Shown piece by piece: positions 10,680-22,974 of a stretch of 64,000 nt of DNA. How positions within the stretch are numbered: position 1 is the first letter of the stretch; every line of letters begins with the position of its first letter. The stretch covers positions 12,617,764 through 12,681,763 of the forward strand of contig NC_080422.1 of the NCBI RefSeq assembly GCF_029873635.1. The letters are read 5' to 3'. Origin of the DNA: Malania oleifera (Eukaryota; Streptophyta; Magnoliopsida; Santalales; Ximeniaceae). The position numbers and the translations under genes are program-made. The notes under the pieces are model-generated. The model made no database searches. It was not told the DNA's origin and saw only the letters and a list, made by a program, of their open reading frames with translations.

Positions 10680-12620
10680 TGTAGTAACTCGAAGAATAAT
10701 AGTATTTTAAATAATAAAGAGGGAAAAAAGGAGAAACAGTAACAGAAGGAGGCAGTCGACTTCATCGACAAACGTGGAGAGTTCGTCAATGACAATGAAC
10801 TTTGGGAAAAATATCCCAATAAATTTTCAGGGCCTTATCGACGAATACAGGGGTTTCGTCGCCGAGGGTACAACAGGACCTCATCGACGAGGGCGAGCTT
10901 CGTTGATAAGAAAATATCGAGAGAAGAATTCGGGCTATTCTGAATTTTGTCGATGAAGGGTAAGGATCGTCGAAGAATTTACTTAAGGACTCGTCAACGA
11001 GATGACGTGGCTCGTCGACGAAGCCCGCAGTATAAATATCCCTAAACTCATTTTAATCACCAAAAATCAACGCCACTCTCTTCTCTCTCTCTCTTTCTCC
11101 TACGGCCCCTCCCTCTTTCCTCTTCCATTTCGGCCCCGTTAGTCATTGGAGCGACGATCTAAAGCCACCACAACGTTCCTAGTAGAGTTCTCTTCAAGTC
11201 TGCTGGAGCAGATCGTTAGTGAAACGAAGTTGGAATCCATCCCAAATTCAAGGTAAGACATTTTAGTCAATTTTTGGCCTTTTGACAACTATAGAAAATG
11301 ATGTAGGCAAGGACATACTGATATTTTGTTCTAACAAATGTTATGTTCAGGGTGTTGTGTAAGAAGCCCTACGGGTGTTAGGCCAGTATACCATAGGGGC
11401 TTTCCAGTAGTCAGGTAAGGGAAATATGCTATGTTAGGTAATTTTAAAATGATTTTTAGTATGAAATGTATATTTTTACCAGTTTATTATTCATAGTAGA
11501 ACATTATACAATTTATTAAATTATGAATATTATGTATTAAAGTATTGTGTGGCTTGAGAATATGCAAATAGTACGAAAGTATGTTTTACAGTTTTCAGTA
11601 CCATGATTATACGAATTTTATTACCATGATTATATAGTTTTCAGTATTATGATTATACAGTTCTTAATACCATGACGTACAGATTACAGTTCAGTTCAAA
11701 GATACAGATGATACAATTACAGTTCATTACAGTTTATTTCATTGTCATGGTTAATACAGTTATTTTAGAATCATGGTAAATCAAATAATTGTATATAGAA
11801 ATGTATTATATAGTATCAGACCCTGTAGGACCATACAGTTATCGAGCACGGTACCATAGCTACAGATATTTCAGTTATGAGTGCAACCACCTATTTAGAT
11901 AATACGTGGTAGTAGGTCGATCGTATAGTGCCCTAGACGTGGACAGGCTCCCCATCAGATATGGGTTGAGGAGGGCAGATCAGACCGAGGGAGTATAGTG
12001 GTTTACCCTGGTCTGTCAGTCAGGGTAGATCCTGCTTACGAGCCGCACAACCCTGTCATGAGGGGTTAAATCATGACACAGTGATCCACAGAAAAGTTTT
12101 TAGTTACTATTATGTATATACAAGTTTACAGAGACATAGAATATACTTATGTACATTAGAAGTATTTTGAATAGTAACCTAAAATATTGATATGTTAAGC
12201 AACACGGAAAGGGTGGTGGTTTTATTACTTGTACTGTATTTTCAGATTCAGTTATATGCGTTCATACAGAAACAGATTTTCATGGTATAGTACTTATTTG
12301 CCACACACTAGTAATAACATATTTCGTCTTACTGAGCGTTGGCTCATCCTAATTACTTTAACATTTTTTAGGTGATTCAGGTAGGCGAGCAGATCAGGCT
12401 CGCAGATAGAGGGGCCTCAATAATGCCCTGATATTAGAGTGAGTATTTTTGGGAGTATTTTGTATAGCTCTAGCCAGTTGAGGGTATTTTGGGGAACAGC
12501 CGTACATGTATATTTTGGGAAACCATTTAGCACTCTGATATTGTGTATATATTTACATATGGTTATGTTTATTCAAGTTGTTTTGATTGTTTCAAAGACA
12601 CATGACATTAGTTCTCGAAC
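10680..12620 (+). mobile_element. chromovirus-like Ty3/gypsy 3' LTR
   Basis: It begins TGTAGTAACTCG right after the purine run AAGGAGGGGAGAA (10667-10679). A TATA-like GTATAAATATCC lies at about 11030. The U3 part (10750-11030) carries repeated CGTCGACGA/TCATCGACGA palindromic motifs. A CT-rich leader follows at 11070-11130. The right end is uncertain: sequence character changes near 12620, where another element's tail begins. It is paired with the integrase end at 9.98-10.4 kb; the 5' part is absent. Confidence 0.65.
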
Positions 12621-12922
12621 CTAAGCAATCATTTCCATCCGAATTTGTGAGGTACCTTTGTGGTTCACGACATGATTTCCAAACCTGTGGTAGTAATTTT
12701 TCCAATCAACTAGGAAATTTTACACCTCGCTCTGTAAGTCTATGAATTGGCCTCAGAATCCATGCATCTATGTAAATTCATATATTCTCTTTTGTAAGGG
12801 TTTTTGTTATATAAGTCCTAGTCCAAAATAAGTGTCTTTTATCTTTATAGATTTGTTACAAAAGAACAATAAAAGACATGTCTTTTATCATCTTCAATGG
12901 CAAACCTATAAAGAGGGGCAGT
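12621..12922 (+). mobile_element. 3' tail of a Tat-type Ty3/gypsy element with polypurine tract
   Basis: A non-coding tail ending in AAAGAGGGGCAGT directly before an LTR start TGTAGACACCC at 12923. The purine-run plus LTR-start arrangement defines the 3' end of an LTR element. Nothing coding remains. Confidence 0.5.
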
Positions 12923-13135
12923 TGTAGACACCCTAATTTGTTTAGGGGTCTTATATTACAAGAAAAAAAAATGCTGAAAAGAAAAAATGAAAGTGGGCTA
13001 ACAATCTTGAGTCTTTAATTTGGACTCGCAAAAAAAAATAAAATAAAATAAAAATAAATCAAAGACATGTACAAAAATCAAAATTTAAAATTGATTTGCC
13101 AATAAAGCTTGATTGAAAAATAAATTTGATTAATC

Positions 13136-13269
13136 AACTTGATTTAACAAATTAGTTTTATTTTCATTGTTTGATTTGAATTTGATTGATTAATCAAATC
13201 AAAACTTGATTTAGAAAATTAGTTTTATTTTGATTGTTTGATTTGAATTTGATTGATTAATCAAATCAC
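13136..13269 (+). repeat. 67-bp tandem duplication in LTR U3
   Basis: Two copies start at 13136 and 13203 (AACTTGATTT...), differing at a few positions. Each contains the palindrome TTGATTGATTAATCAA. Confidence 0.85.
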
Positions 13270-13390
13270 TCCTCGAGCCTATAAATAGAGAAATTTGGAA
13301 GTAATAAGAAAAATACAAGAAGAGAGGAGAAGGAAAAAAAAATTGTGTTAAGAAAGAGAGGGAAAAAAAAGTGTTTTTAACTGAACATTT

Positions 13391-13860
13391 AGGATTGGAG
13401 TTGCTTGCGCAGTCAGCTTGTCATAGACTATCGGATAGTGAATTCTCGTCTAATTGAGCTGATATTTTGTAGGTGGTGCCTAACTCATCCTTCACTCTAG
13501 ACGGTCCGATTGTCATTTGGAGATCGAAAATGTTGGTTTTGGGGCTTGGACAACAACCTCATTGCAGCAACAGCTTCAAGATTGCAGGTGCCTGCGCAAT
13601 CAACTTGATCTAGACGATCGGGTGGTAATTTCTAGTCAGATTCTGCTGAAATAGTTACAAGACTCACCCTTCTTAATTTGGATCGGCTAGATTTTTATTT
13701 GGAGCTTTTAAACTATGGTTTTGTGCCTTGGATATCAGCCTCATGGAAGTAGTAGCTTTAGGATTGGAGGTGCCTGTGCAGTCCTATTTATCTATACAAT
13801 TGGATGGTGATTTTTCATCTTATTGAACTGAAATTTTTACAGGTTGTGCATGACTCATAT
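13391..13860 (+). repeat. about 185-bp tandem repeat downstream of an LTR promoter, 2.5 units
   Basis: Unit starts are at 13391, 13578 and 13760, marked by GGATTGGAGTTGC-type phrases followed by CTGYGCARTC. The spacing is 187 and 182 nt. Units are diverged (about 70% by eye), so the expansion is old. They would lie in the transcribed leader of the LTR. Confidence 0.75.
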
Positions 13861-13865
13861 ATATA

Positions 13866-14722
13866 TATTTTTTTCAAAGAACATATACATTCATTTGGGC
13901 AAAACTTGTTTGAAAGCAAAACCCTAGGTTCTCCTGTTATTCTTTTAAAAATATTTTTTTGGAAGAAATATTTATTAGGGTTCAAATCTTTGAAGAACAT
14001 TATTATACACATCATTTTCAAAGATTATAAAATACTTTGGAGAAAAATATCCATAATCAACTGAGCTCTTATTTCATATCATACGTGAGTGCATTGTGCT
14101 TCAATTTGTACATCTCTACTTATTTTAGAAGCAATTTGTTTGTATGAAAAATATTAATATCTTTGTATTCTAGGCGTGACTTGAAGAGGAAGACTTGCCC
14201 TGTAGGGAGTCCCAGTTTGGCTCGAACCCGGTTAAGAGAGTTAAGATTTGCACCATCTTGTAAAGTGTACAATTTAGCTCAGCCTGGTAATTGAGCTGAG
14301 GTGTCTCCGCCTTTTAAGGAGAATTGGTTGTGATTTAGCCCCGTAATGAGCTTTTGAGTCTCCACCCTGTAAGGAGAGTATAAGTGGCATCGCTCCGCCC
14401 AGTTAAAGTTAGCATTTAGTGAACCCTTAAGCTGTTGGTTTAAGGCAGGGACGTTGGCAGGATTGGCCGAACCCTGATAACAAATATTGTGTCTGCTCTT
14501 TATTTCTCACATTTTAATTTCTATACAAGTATGTTTAATTATTTGTTGTCTTGATTATTTTACATACATGCTTTGAATATCCATAGAATTGATAACTTCT
14601 TAGAAAGACCCTAAGTTGTAAAATACTGATCTTGATTTTAGTTTGACCTAGAAGTTTTAAAAGTTTCAATTCACCTTCCCCCCTCCCCCCCCCCCCCCAG
14701 TGCTTGCGAATACACCATTCCT
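13866..14722 (+). mobile_element. SIRE-like copia 5' LTR, 5'-truncated
   Basis: Colinear with 3.73-4.6 kb and 44.17-44.69 kb. It ends with a poly-C tract (about 14684-14698) and GAATACACCATTCC, followed by a primer binding site. Its left part is missing because it is fused to the Tat-type LTR at 13865. Confidence 0.75.
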
Positions 14723-14728
14723 TTTAAT

Positions 14729-14739
14729 TGGTATCAGAG
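14729..14739 (+). other. primer binding site, initiator tRNA-Met type
   Basis: TGGTATCAGAG is complementary to the 3' end of plant initiator tRNA-Met and directly follows the LTR end. It fixes the orientation of this element as plus. Confidence 0.85.
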
Positions 14740-14779
14740 TATCATTACAAAAAGCTCAATATCTTGTGTTAAAGATAGC

Positions 14780-15860
14780 AATGGCTCTTGCTAGTATATC
14801 CCCATTCAGTGAGGGACGATCATAGGTCAGGCCTCCAATATTTTACGGTACTGATTACACCTTGTGGAAACTGAGAATGAGGATTTTTATAAAATTCGTG
14901 GACTGGAAGCATAGTAGGTGATAGCTAAAGGAATTTGTATGCATGTAAATGAAAATGATATTAATTTAATGCATGCAAATTCACATGTCATGGATTTACT
15001 TTATTGCACTTTAGATTTTAATATTCTTCTTGAGATTATGACATGTAAATGTGCAAGAAATATTTGGGAAGAACTGGATAGGATATATGGAGAGACCCAA
15101 GAGAAGGAGACCACCACTCCTGAAGAATCATGCTCAAATGATCTAGAAGTGGTGAACCGTGAACTAAGTACTTTAGTCGAGGAGGAGGTATATGTATCTC
15201 AATCTCCTTTATCAAATGATTCATTTGATGCTTATTATGATGATTTTTGTGCTGAAACCTGTTATATACCATGTAATGAATCATTTGATATCTCTTGTGA
15301 TAATGTTGTTAATGATTAATGCACTAATTCGTGTGATGTTTCTTGTGATAAATCTTTCGATTAATCATGTAATGTTTTAAATGTTGAGTGCATGCCTTCG
15401 CATGGAAAACTAGAAAAGGACTTATTTAAAATGCATAAGTTTCTAATTAGAATATCTAAGCTTAAAACTTTCTTGAAATAGTTAGAATATCTAAGCTTAA
15501 AACTTTCTTGAAAAATGAAAATAAAAGGTTAGCAAAACAATTAGAAGATCTAAACGATTATCTTGCTATCCATGAAAAGAGAAAGATTGAGAAAGTTTTG
15601 AAAATTACCTACTTAGAGGATGAAATGAATGATCATTCCAGAATATCATGCAAATCCAAAAATAAAAAGAATGATCATGATAAACCCTTTATAGTTAAAG
15701 CGAAGATACTTTCAAAAAGGGTTCATGTTTTCTTTATCAAACCTGCAGTCATGCCTCGTCAAGTAAAAATGGAACAAATAAGCAAATTCCTTCACATGCA
15801 CATAAAGTCTGCATATATTATAAAAGGAAAGGCATGTCTGGTTTATTTGTCTTTTTAAAA
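14780..15860 (+). pseudogene. SIRE-like copia gag remnant
   Basis: After the PBS an ATG (14780) opens MALASISPFSEGRS, followed by RPPIFYGTDYTLWKLRMR, which matches the copia gag start (R-P-P-x-F-x-G-T-x-Y-x-x-W-K). Further on, IWEELDRIYGETQE and a Lys/Glu-rich coiled-coil-like stretch (KRLAKQLEDLNDYL, ITYLEDEMNDHS) are typical of the long gag of the SIRE/Maximus lineage. It is a fossil with several breaks. Confidence 0.8.
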
Positions 15861-18800
15861 GTGTCAGAGGCTTGGATAAAAGGATGATATGGGTGATCAT
15901 AAAAGCAAACCCCTTAGGACCAAAGCGAGAATGGATTCCAATAGGTAGTAGATAATAGCTTAATTTTTGTTAGTCCTTAGGATTACGGGTAGTGATGACT
16001 AAAGGCTTGGGAAATGGTGTGTGTTTAATTTACCTAATCTTAGCTTTTGTTATACCAAGTATCTTTGAAAATCAAGCCAATATGAAATCTCAAGTAAAAT
16101 ATCCAATATGAACTTAATGCATATATATCATAAAGATTGGTTAAAATATAAAATTATTGGCAATAGCATGCAAACTTTAGAACTGAAAAGGAATGAATTA
16201 TTATTTGCTTAAATGGGACGCTAGTCCCACCATCACTCCTATCATTCCTCTAAAATGTTCAAAGTAAAGGTTGAGAGCATATCTAGCTAAAATATCTAGA
16301 ACCCTATTTTTCTAAGATATAAACCATAAATCATTATCTTGTATAATATCTCAAAAGCATGCTCATCATGATAAATCCACTTCTAAATAGATAAGGCATC
16401 TTTGCTTGGTAAATAATTCTTATTGCTTAACTCACGCTTAAATATGAATATCTTAAGTTAAGCATATTCTTGTCCATTGCAAGAGCCTAGGTATTAGGGA
16501 ATCAATCTTTCTATATATCATTATATACCCTAAGCTCACTTCTAAACATAGAAGTCTTGATTAAAATTTTAGTCATCACTCTAGGCTTAAGCATTGTTGA
16601 TCATAAATTCCTAATTTTTAAAGTACATATTAAAAATAATCCTTCTTGATCAAATTAGGGGTTTCTTCCAAGGGAATCGAGTTAAATCAAAATTATTCCC
16701 TTTGTGCTTTAAATGCAAAAATTTCCTAATTTCGATTTAGGCAAAGTTCTCCTCCATAGGAAACCTTTGCCAATTCACGACCACATTCAACAAAGACTCT
16801 ACCTATCCCTTAGTTCGTATCCTCGTTCCATTTTGTGATCATATTCAAAGGATACCCTCGTACTGCAATAGATTTGTAATAACCAAAGAGCGTGGTTTAA
16901 TAAAGTCCATATACTCCTAATTTCTCTTTGCCCAATCCATTTGGACATATTCGCTAGCATGAAAATATTCCGACTATTGCCCACTTGTGCTCATTTCTGA
17001 ATACTATTCTAAATCCTTAAGAGTATTTATCCTTTACTTCTCTCCCAAGCTTTCAAATTTTAAATCAAATCCTTTAAAGCTTCATATTCTTATAATGAAC
17101 TTGAATGGCTAAGATGGTTGCACTAGGTTTCAATCTAGATGACAGTTCAAAGTTCAAAGAAACCTATGCACGAGCTATTAAATCTGAAAGCCACTCAAAC
17201 TTGAGCCTCTCACATATTGAAATTCATAAGAAAAGAGGCAAATGTAGGCTTTTGACCCTAAAGAAGTATTTCATGTGACTTTTTGGTCCTCTAAGCCAAG
17301 GTATATGAAGTCAAGCTTAAATCATTGAAAAATCTAAAGCACTTGGCTAAGAAATTAAAAGATGAAAAAGGCATATAATTGTGATGAGTGATAGTACATA
17401 ACTTAGGGGGAGCATTATCTTCAGAGTTCTATAAATTAAATGCTCTCATAATCTATTTTTATGCCCATATGTCTATATAATAACAACATTGTAGCACACT
17501 GTCCATATTACACCAAATGCTTAAATTACTTTGATGGATAGTGATTTGATATCATCTGGTATTGTGAACTATTATTGATTGTACTGATTGAAAATATTGG
17601 ATTGTATGGAACATCATATGCAAGGTTGTTGCAGAATTGTATGATACTTGCATGCTTGTATGGAACGCCACCTGCATGGCAGATGCAGTGATGTAAATTG
17701 CATGCTAGTAGTGGATCTAGGTTGTTGCATGCTTAAAATGAATTATTTGCTGAAAACAACAAAATTTCAGGTACAAGTTTTATAGAAAAATGTCCAATTT
17801 ACAGACGGCATACTATCAAAATTTTCATTAAAATTTTCCCAAAAATGAAACCATATACTAAGATGATTATGATAAAATAAATATTAAAATGCTTTTGAAA
17901 GGATGAGTGAAAGTTAAATGAATATTAAATTTCATCCTTACATAATCATGGCATATTCAAGGGAGTTGAGCTTCATTCCTAGTAGTAAGAGCATAAAAGA
18001 CTCACATGCATCACTTCACTTTTTGAATATTGAGGTTCTTCTAAAAACCTCGAACCTCATATCTAGCTCTTAAAAGCTTTATGAATAGATATGGAGTGTT
18101 CATGGTTATGTGCACTATGTCATGCCTTAATACTTTTTTTTTTCTCCGATGCATTTGTGGCCTATAGGGACGACCATACTGATCAAAATATAGTTGATAA
18201 ATTATCAGTATAGTTAATTTAAAAGATTTAAAATTGTGGCTTATACTTCTAGGCACAGTGAAATTAGTCTTTAACTAGTATAAGCAGTTTATTTCATCTA
18301 AGCTTGAATTCAAATTGAAAGAGGGAGCATCTAAAAATAAATCTCCATCTTGTTTTGCTCACCAATAATTTTAGCTTAGATCTAAATTGAACTTAATGTG
18401 GCATGTGTATTAAAGTATGATAAGTTTTCGTTGAAAAGTTTAAATTTAAATATGATGTTCTGCCATAATCATTTGGTGTGCCATATGATCTTGCATTTGA
18501 ATTGTCTATCCTTAAGATTCATATGGTTGTTTTTTCTTGTTATATTAGGAATGTCCTTAATTGCTAAATCAGAATAATGATGCTTGCTTGAGCCCTACAT
18601 TAAAGTTTCTTTTTCAGCAAGCATCGTCCCCAGTACTTTTCGAAAATATTAAAGAGGGAACATTTTTTTTTTTAATGTTTTATGGCAAGAAATATTTTCA
18701 AAACTAAAATTCATTATCTCTTGCCTTATTATTTATATATACATTTTTTGCATAACTGGTTCAATGATTACGTATGAAAATGTATACAAACTTGTTAAAC

Positions 18801-19448
18801 TGAATTCATACTCAAACCTACTCTTTGCTATCATATGTCGCATGTTCTAAACTCTAATTTTTTGCAGGTCTTATGTATTGTTTGAACTGCAATGATTTGA
18901 GGATAATTTTAGTCTAACCATGTTTGTCATGCCATTTTAATTTTTTAATGATCATTTATACTATTGTGTGTGCACAATACAAAATGTTTTAAAATAGTTT
19001 TAAATTTTCTTTTTCTAGGCCCAAATCTTACACCAAATGGAGGGAGAGTTTTTTTTTTTTTTCCTAAGAAAATTAAAAATTATTTTAACAAGTGGGAGTT
19101 CTCTTTTAAGCTAATTTTCTTTATTCCTCAAAATTGTTTTTGTACTTAGCTTAGCCCTTTTTCTTATGTCAAAAAGCGGGAGAATTTTTATTGAGCGAAA
19201 TGTCGAATAATTGGAAAATATTTGTTTAAGGGGGATTAAAAAGGGGGTTAAATGTCTAAGCTATAATGCATTATGTATCTTTGTTTTAATGATAAAAATA
19301 AATGCATAATTTATCTAGAATGTCTTATTTAGTGAATATGCGTGAGTTATATTGTTTATTTTTAAGATATGCATATTCTTATGGGGAGTCTTTTCAGGCT
19401 GAACCCATTTTACTCTGATGCATTTGTCATCATCAAAAAGGAAGAAAT
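15861..19448 (+). mobile_element. internal region of the SIRE-like element, no recognisable pol
   Basis: About 3.6 kb of AT-rich sequence without any fragment I can assign to protease, integrase, reverse transcriptase or RNase H. Near its end come the purine runs AAAAAGCGGGAGAA (about 19171) and AAAAAGGAAGAAA (about 19435), the second directly before the 3' LTR. The element therefore looks non-autonomous. Confidence 0.6.
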
Positions 19449-21000
19449 TATTAACTTTTCGAGTCTGAACCCTATTTTGATGCTAACAAAACACTTGTTT
19501 CTCATGTGTGTGCCTAGTACTTGGATAGGTTGATATTTCAGCTCACACATAAGGACAAGGGAAATGGAAGCCATATGGGACTTAAAAACCACCTCATTTT
19601 GGCATATTCCATTAAAGATCAAAAAGCAAAGAAGAAGACATGTTATTTTTATTTGTAATGCATTTAGTTTTTATATTTGGTCTGTAATAATGTATGGCTT
19701 GCATGATATGATTAAAAGCTCAAACAACCATAGACTGACTATAGGAAACCTAAAATTTAATCAAAAATCCTTTTGATAAAAGCTAAAACCAAACAAGGGT
19801 TTTTGAAATATCTTTAGGGTCAAAATCAAGGCTAATCTTGGGCGTTAAATGACCTCGATCGACTAACCCTTACTAGTTAAAGCCAGCTCAGTCGACCGAT
19901 CATGCCATAGGCCAAAAGTCAAAGTTTGATCAGGCTCAATCGATCGACCACTTTTGAATTAAGTTTACAAAGTTGACTGACCTTAGAACTTGGCTTTTTT
20001 GCATTCCTCAGCCAACCGACTTTTTAGAACCAAACAGCCCCAATCGATTGACACTATTTTCTTAGCCAACCAGCTCTTGTGGACAACCGACCAAACTAAT
20101 GAAGGGTACAAAATCACCTTTGGCTAGCCAAATAGCCATTTGCTTAGTGACTCACTCGAAAAGTGAGCATATCGAAAGATATCCAAAGTATAATAGTTCT
20201 GTCATGTAATATTTAGCCCAAATGTCAGATCGTCTCTTCAGGGAATGCGGTTTAATCTCAAATTTTACGTATTTCCGATCGAAAATAAAAAGTTACTGAA
20301 TTCAACTCAGATTTGGGTTTTCTAGATTGTTTGACATTTCTTTTAACAAATTAAATGAACATGCAAATTAAATCCTAATCCTAACATGCACTAAATTTAA
20401 TAATGAGAAACAGAAAATCCTACGTCTAATCAGGCAGACATTGAAACACGCGTTGAACTTCAGGATAAAAACTAAAGGCGAGAACTTTCCTGCTTAATTA
20501 AAACATGTAAAACAGAGAACGCAACTAATCACAATTTTGAATAACACTGATTTAAGTGCAATCAAGTACTGAAACAAAAATCCAAAACTTCAAGAACTAA
20601 ACCATAAATGGAACATGGAAAAAATAAGACTTAAATAATATTAAACTAAATCGAACTCAAGCAAAATTTAAATCCTAAGAAGATTTTTTTTTCTTTTTTA
20701 TTTTTTCTCTTTTTTTTTTTCAATAAACTAAACTGAACTTTAATTGATTAACAATTAATGCAAGTAAAAAAATTTAAATCTAATGCTACTATTAATTTAT
20801 AAGAAGAAGAAAATAACTAATTTAAATAATAGCATTCAAACAAACTTTAGAAATTAAAACTTTAAATAAACATAACACCCAAGTAAGCTTCAAAAATTAA
20901 AACTTTAAATGAAATTCCACCCACAAAATACAATTATTCGCTCAATGAAAAAAAACAAGAACAATTAAAACTAGAAGAAAAGAGAAGAAATAAGGAAGAA

Positions 21001-21060
<60 letters not shown>

Positions 21061-21579
21061 ATCAAGTAGCAGATTGTGGCTCCAGCAGGCTGCTATGGCT
21101 TGGGTGGAAGGTGGAGGAGCAGCCAACAGTGCAAGGGAGGAGCTTCGGGTCTTCATGGCATGACAGGAGTAGGGAGTGGTCGGTTGTCTCCACTGGGACT
21201 GCTGGTAGTAGCTGGGAGGCAGGACACAGTAAGGGCAACAACCGTACATAGGAGGCTTGGGTTCTCGAGTTCCTTGAGATATAATCGCAACAGTTGGAAG
21301 TTTGGATGGCCACCGCAATAGAGAGCTCGGGTTCCTTGAGCAACAGCACAGCATGGCAAGAGAAGGAAGCAGAGAGCTCGGCTGGTTCAGCAGCAACCGA
21401 GAAAGAGCTGGAGAAAGAGCTTGCAGATGGCAGAAGAAGGAGAAAGTAGTAGGGAGTGTTGCAGCAGACAGAAAGCACAGCAACAGGGAGCATGACAGAG
21501 AGACATAGGAGCTCGGGTAGACAACAGGGGAACCGAGAGGGAGAGAAGTAAGGGAAAGTAAGAAAGGGAGAATTGCTGG

Positions 21580-21627
<48 letters not shown>

Positions 21628-21761
21628 TAGAAGGGAAGACCGGGAAAGGGAGAGAGTGTAGAGAGTTAGAGGGTTGCAACAGGAGAAGTGTAGAAGAGAA
21701 TAGAGTTAGGGAGCTGGGAGGAAGAGAGAAGGGAGAAGGGAGAGAAGGGAAAGGGAAGAAG
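19449..21761 (+). mobile_element. SIRE-like copia 3' LTR with nested insertion, 3'-truncated
   Basis: Colinear with 289-2640, including the nested CT-leader block ((GA)n at 21005-21058 and 21583-21624). It stops at 21761, where a minus-strand solo LTR begins; the rest of the LTR (equivalent of 2.64-4.6 kb) is gone. By eye it differs from copy 1 at several percent of positions, so this duplication is older than the A/B pair. Confidence 0.7.
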
Positions 21762-22974
21762 TGTTGGGAGAGATATCAATAAACAATCACAGAAGAATAA
21801 TTCTTCTACCTGTATGCAAGCAAATACAGCACTATATACTTAAATGTAAAATATCAATAGGAAATAGAATAAAGCTCAAGTGTAGAATTCACCAATATCC
21901 TTCTTAGAAGAGGATTAGCAGTAGGAATTGAAAGGAAGAAGGATCAACACTTCAGAGTTCTCAGCAAAAGAATTTTCCAATGAGTGAGCAAGAGAACTTA
22001 GGAAGAACAAGAATGCTTTCAGCTTCTCAAAATAGATTTTTCAATTCTTGGTTTTTTTATTTGTTTTGAAAAACCATGTATTTATAGGCTTTCAAACTTG
22101 CAAAAGTTTCCTTAAGGAATTTCCCTATTTATTAGAATATTTAAGGTTCAAACGGCTATAATTTAAAACATTCGAATTTTAAAAATTTGCCCGTTGAACA
22201 ATTTTTAAATGTTTGACAGCAGTGACCTTATTTCAGTGTTTTGGCCATAACTTTTTCTGTATAACTCCAAATTATGTGATCTTGGTGTCAAACGAAATCT
22301 AAGAGAAAATCCTACAACTTTAGTGTTTATCACTATTTAAAATAATGAGTTCTTGATAGAGAAAAATTCACCTCAATGCGGCTGTATAAAAACTGACAGC
22401 ATTTGGGAAAAAACTCTTTTTGGTGCTCTTTATTCCAAAAATGATTTTAACCTTTTTAAAATAATTTTTGACCTTATAAAAATATTATTCAGGTATTTTA
22501 AAAAGTATCTAGGTCTAAGAAGTTAACCTAAGAGCTTCAAAATATTTCAAATGATATTTTAAACATTAAAGCACTTACATGAGACTTCTAAAATATTAAC
22601 ATTCTAAGTTCTGGATTCTTCATGCTTTGTCCTTTGATTGAATCCATCTTTTCTTCAAACTTCCATATTCTTTAAGCTTTCTTACTTTGCCTTTCTTTCG
22701 ATCTTTTGACTTTGATATACCTTGGCTTTCAACAACTTATTCATGTCTTCATGTTCTTCAACAAGTAATTCATGTCTTGGCTCATTTAAGCTTCATTTGA
22801 TCCTTGTGAGCACTTTAACCTTGCTTCCATCATATTTGATCCTTGTGGGCACTTTGACCTTACTTTCACATATATGAATCCTGAAATATCATTACTCACA
22901 CAATTACATTAAATTTCACTTGTTTGCTAGCATCAAAACAAGATAACAAGATTTTAAGCCTTGTAAGGCCAACA
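21762..22974 (-). mobile_element. solo LTR, SIRE-like copia, minus strand
   Basis: The ends are TGTTGGGAGAG (21762) and GGCCAACA (22974), forming TGTTGG/CCAACA termini. On the minus strand it starts TGTTGGCC, then TTGTTTTGATGCTAGCAAAC (a SIRE-type LTR start), and has a TATA box CCTATAAATACATGG at about 22074-22088. No internal region is attached. The flanking five bases (AGAAG and AGGAC) do not match, and the left and right flanks belong to places that lie far apart in the other copies. Confidence 0.8.

Larger units (their letters stand above)
12923..13865 (+). mobile_element. partial Tat-type 3' LTR (TGTAGACACCC start)
   Basis: The start TGTAGACACCCTAATTTG is the form seen in plant Ogre/Tat LTRs and resembles the start at 29596 (TGTAGACAGCCTAATTTT). 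A TATA box CTATAAATA lies at 13279-13287. The LTR holds two tandem repeats, one of 67 bp in U3 and one of about 185 bp downstream of the TATA box. It stops abruptly at about 13865, where a SIRE-like LTR begins mid-sequence, so its own 3' end is lost. Confidence 0.65.
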
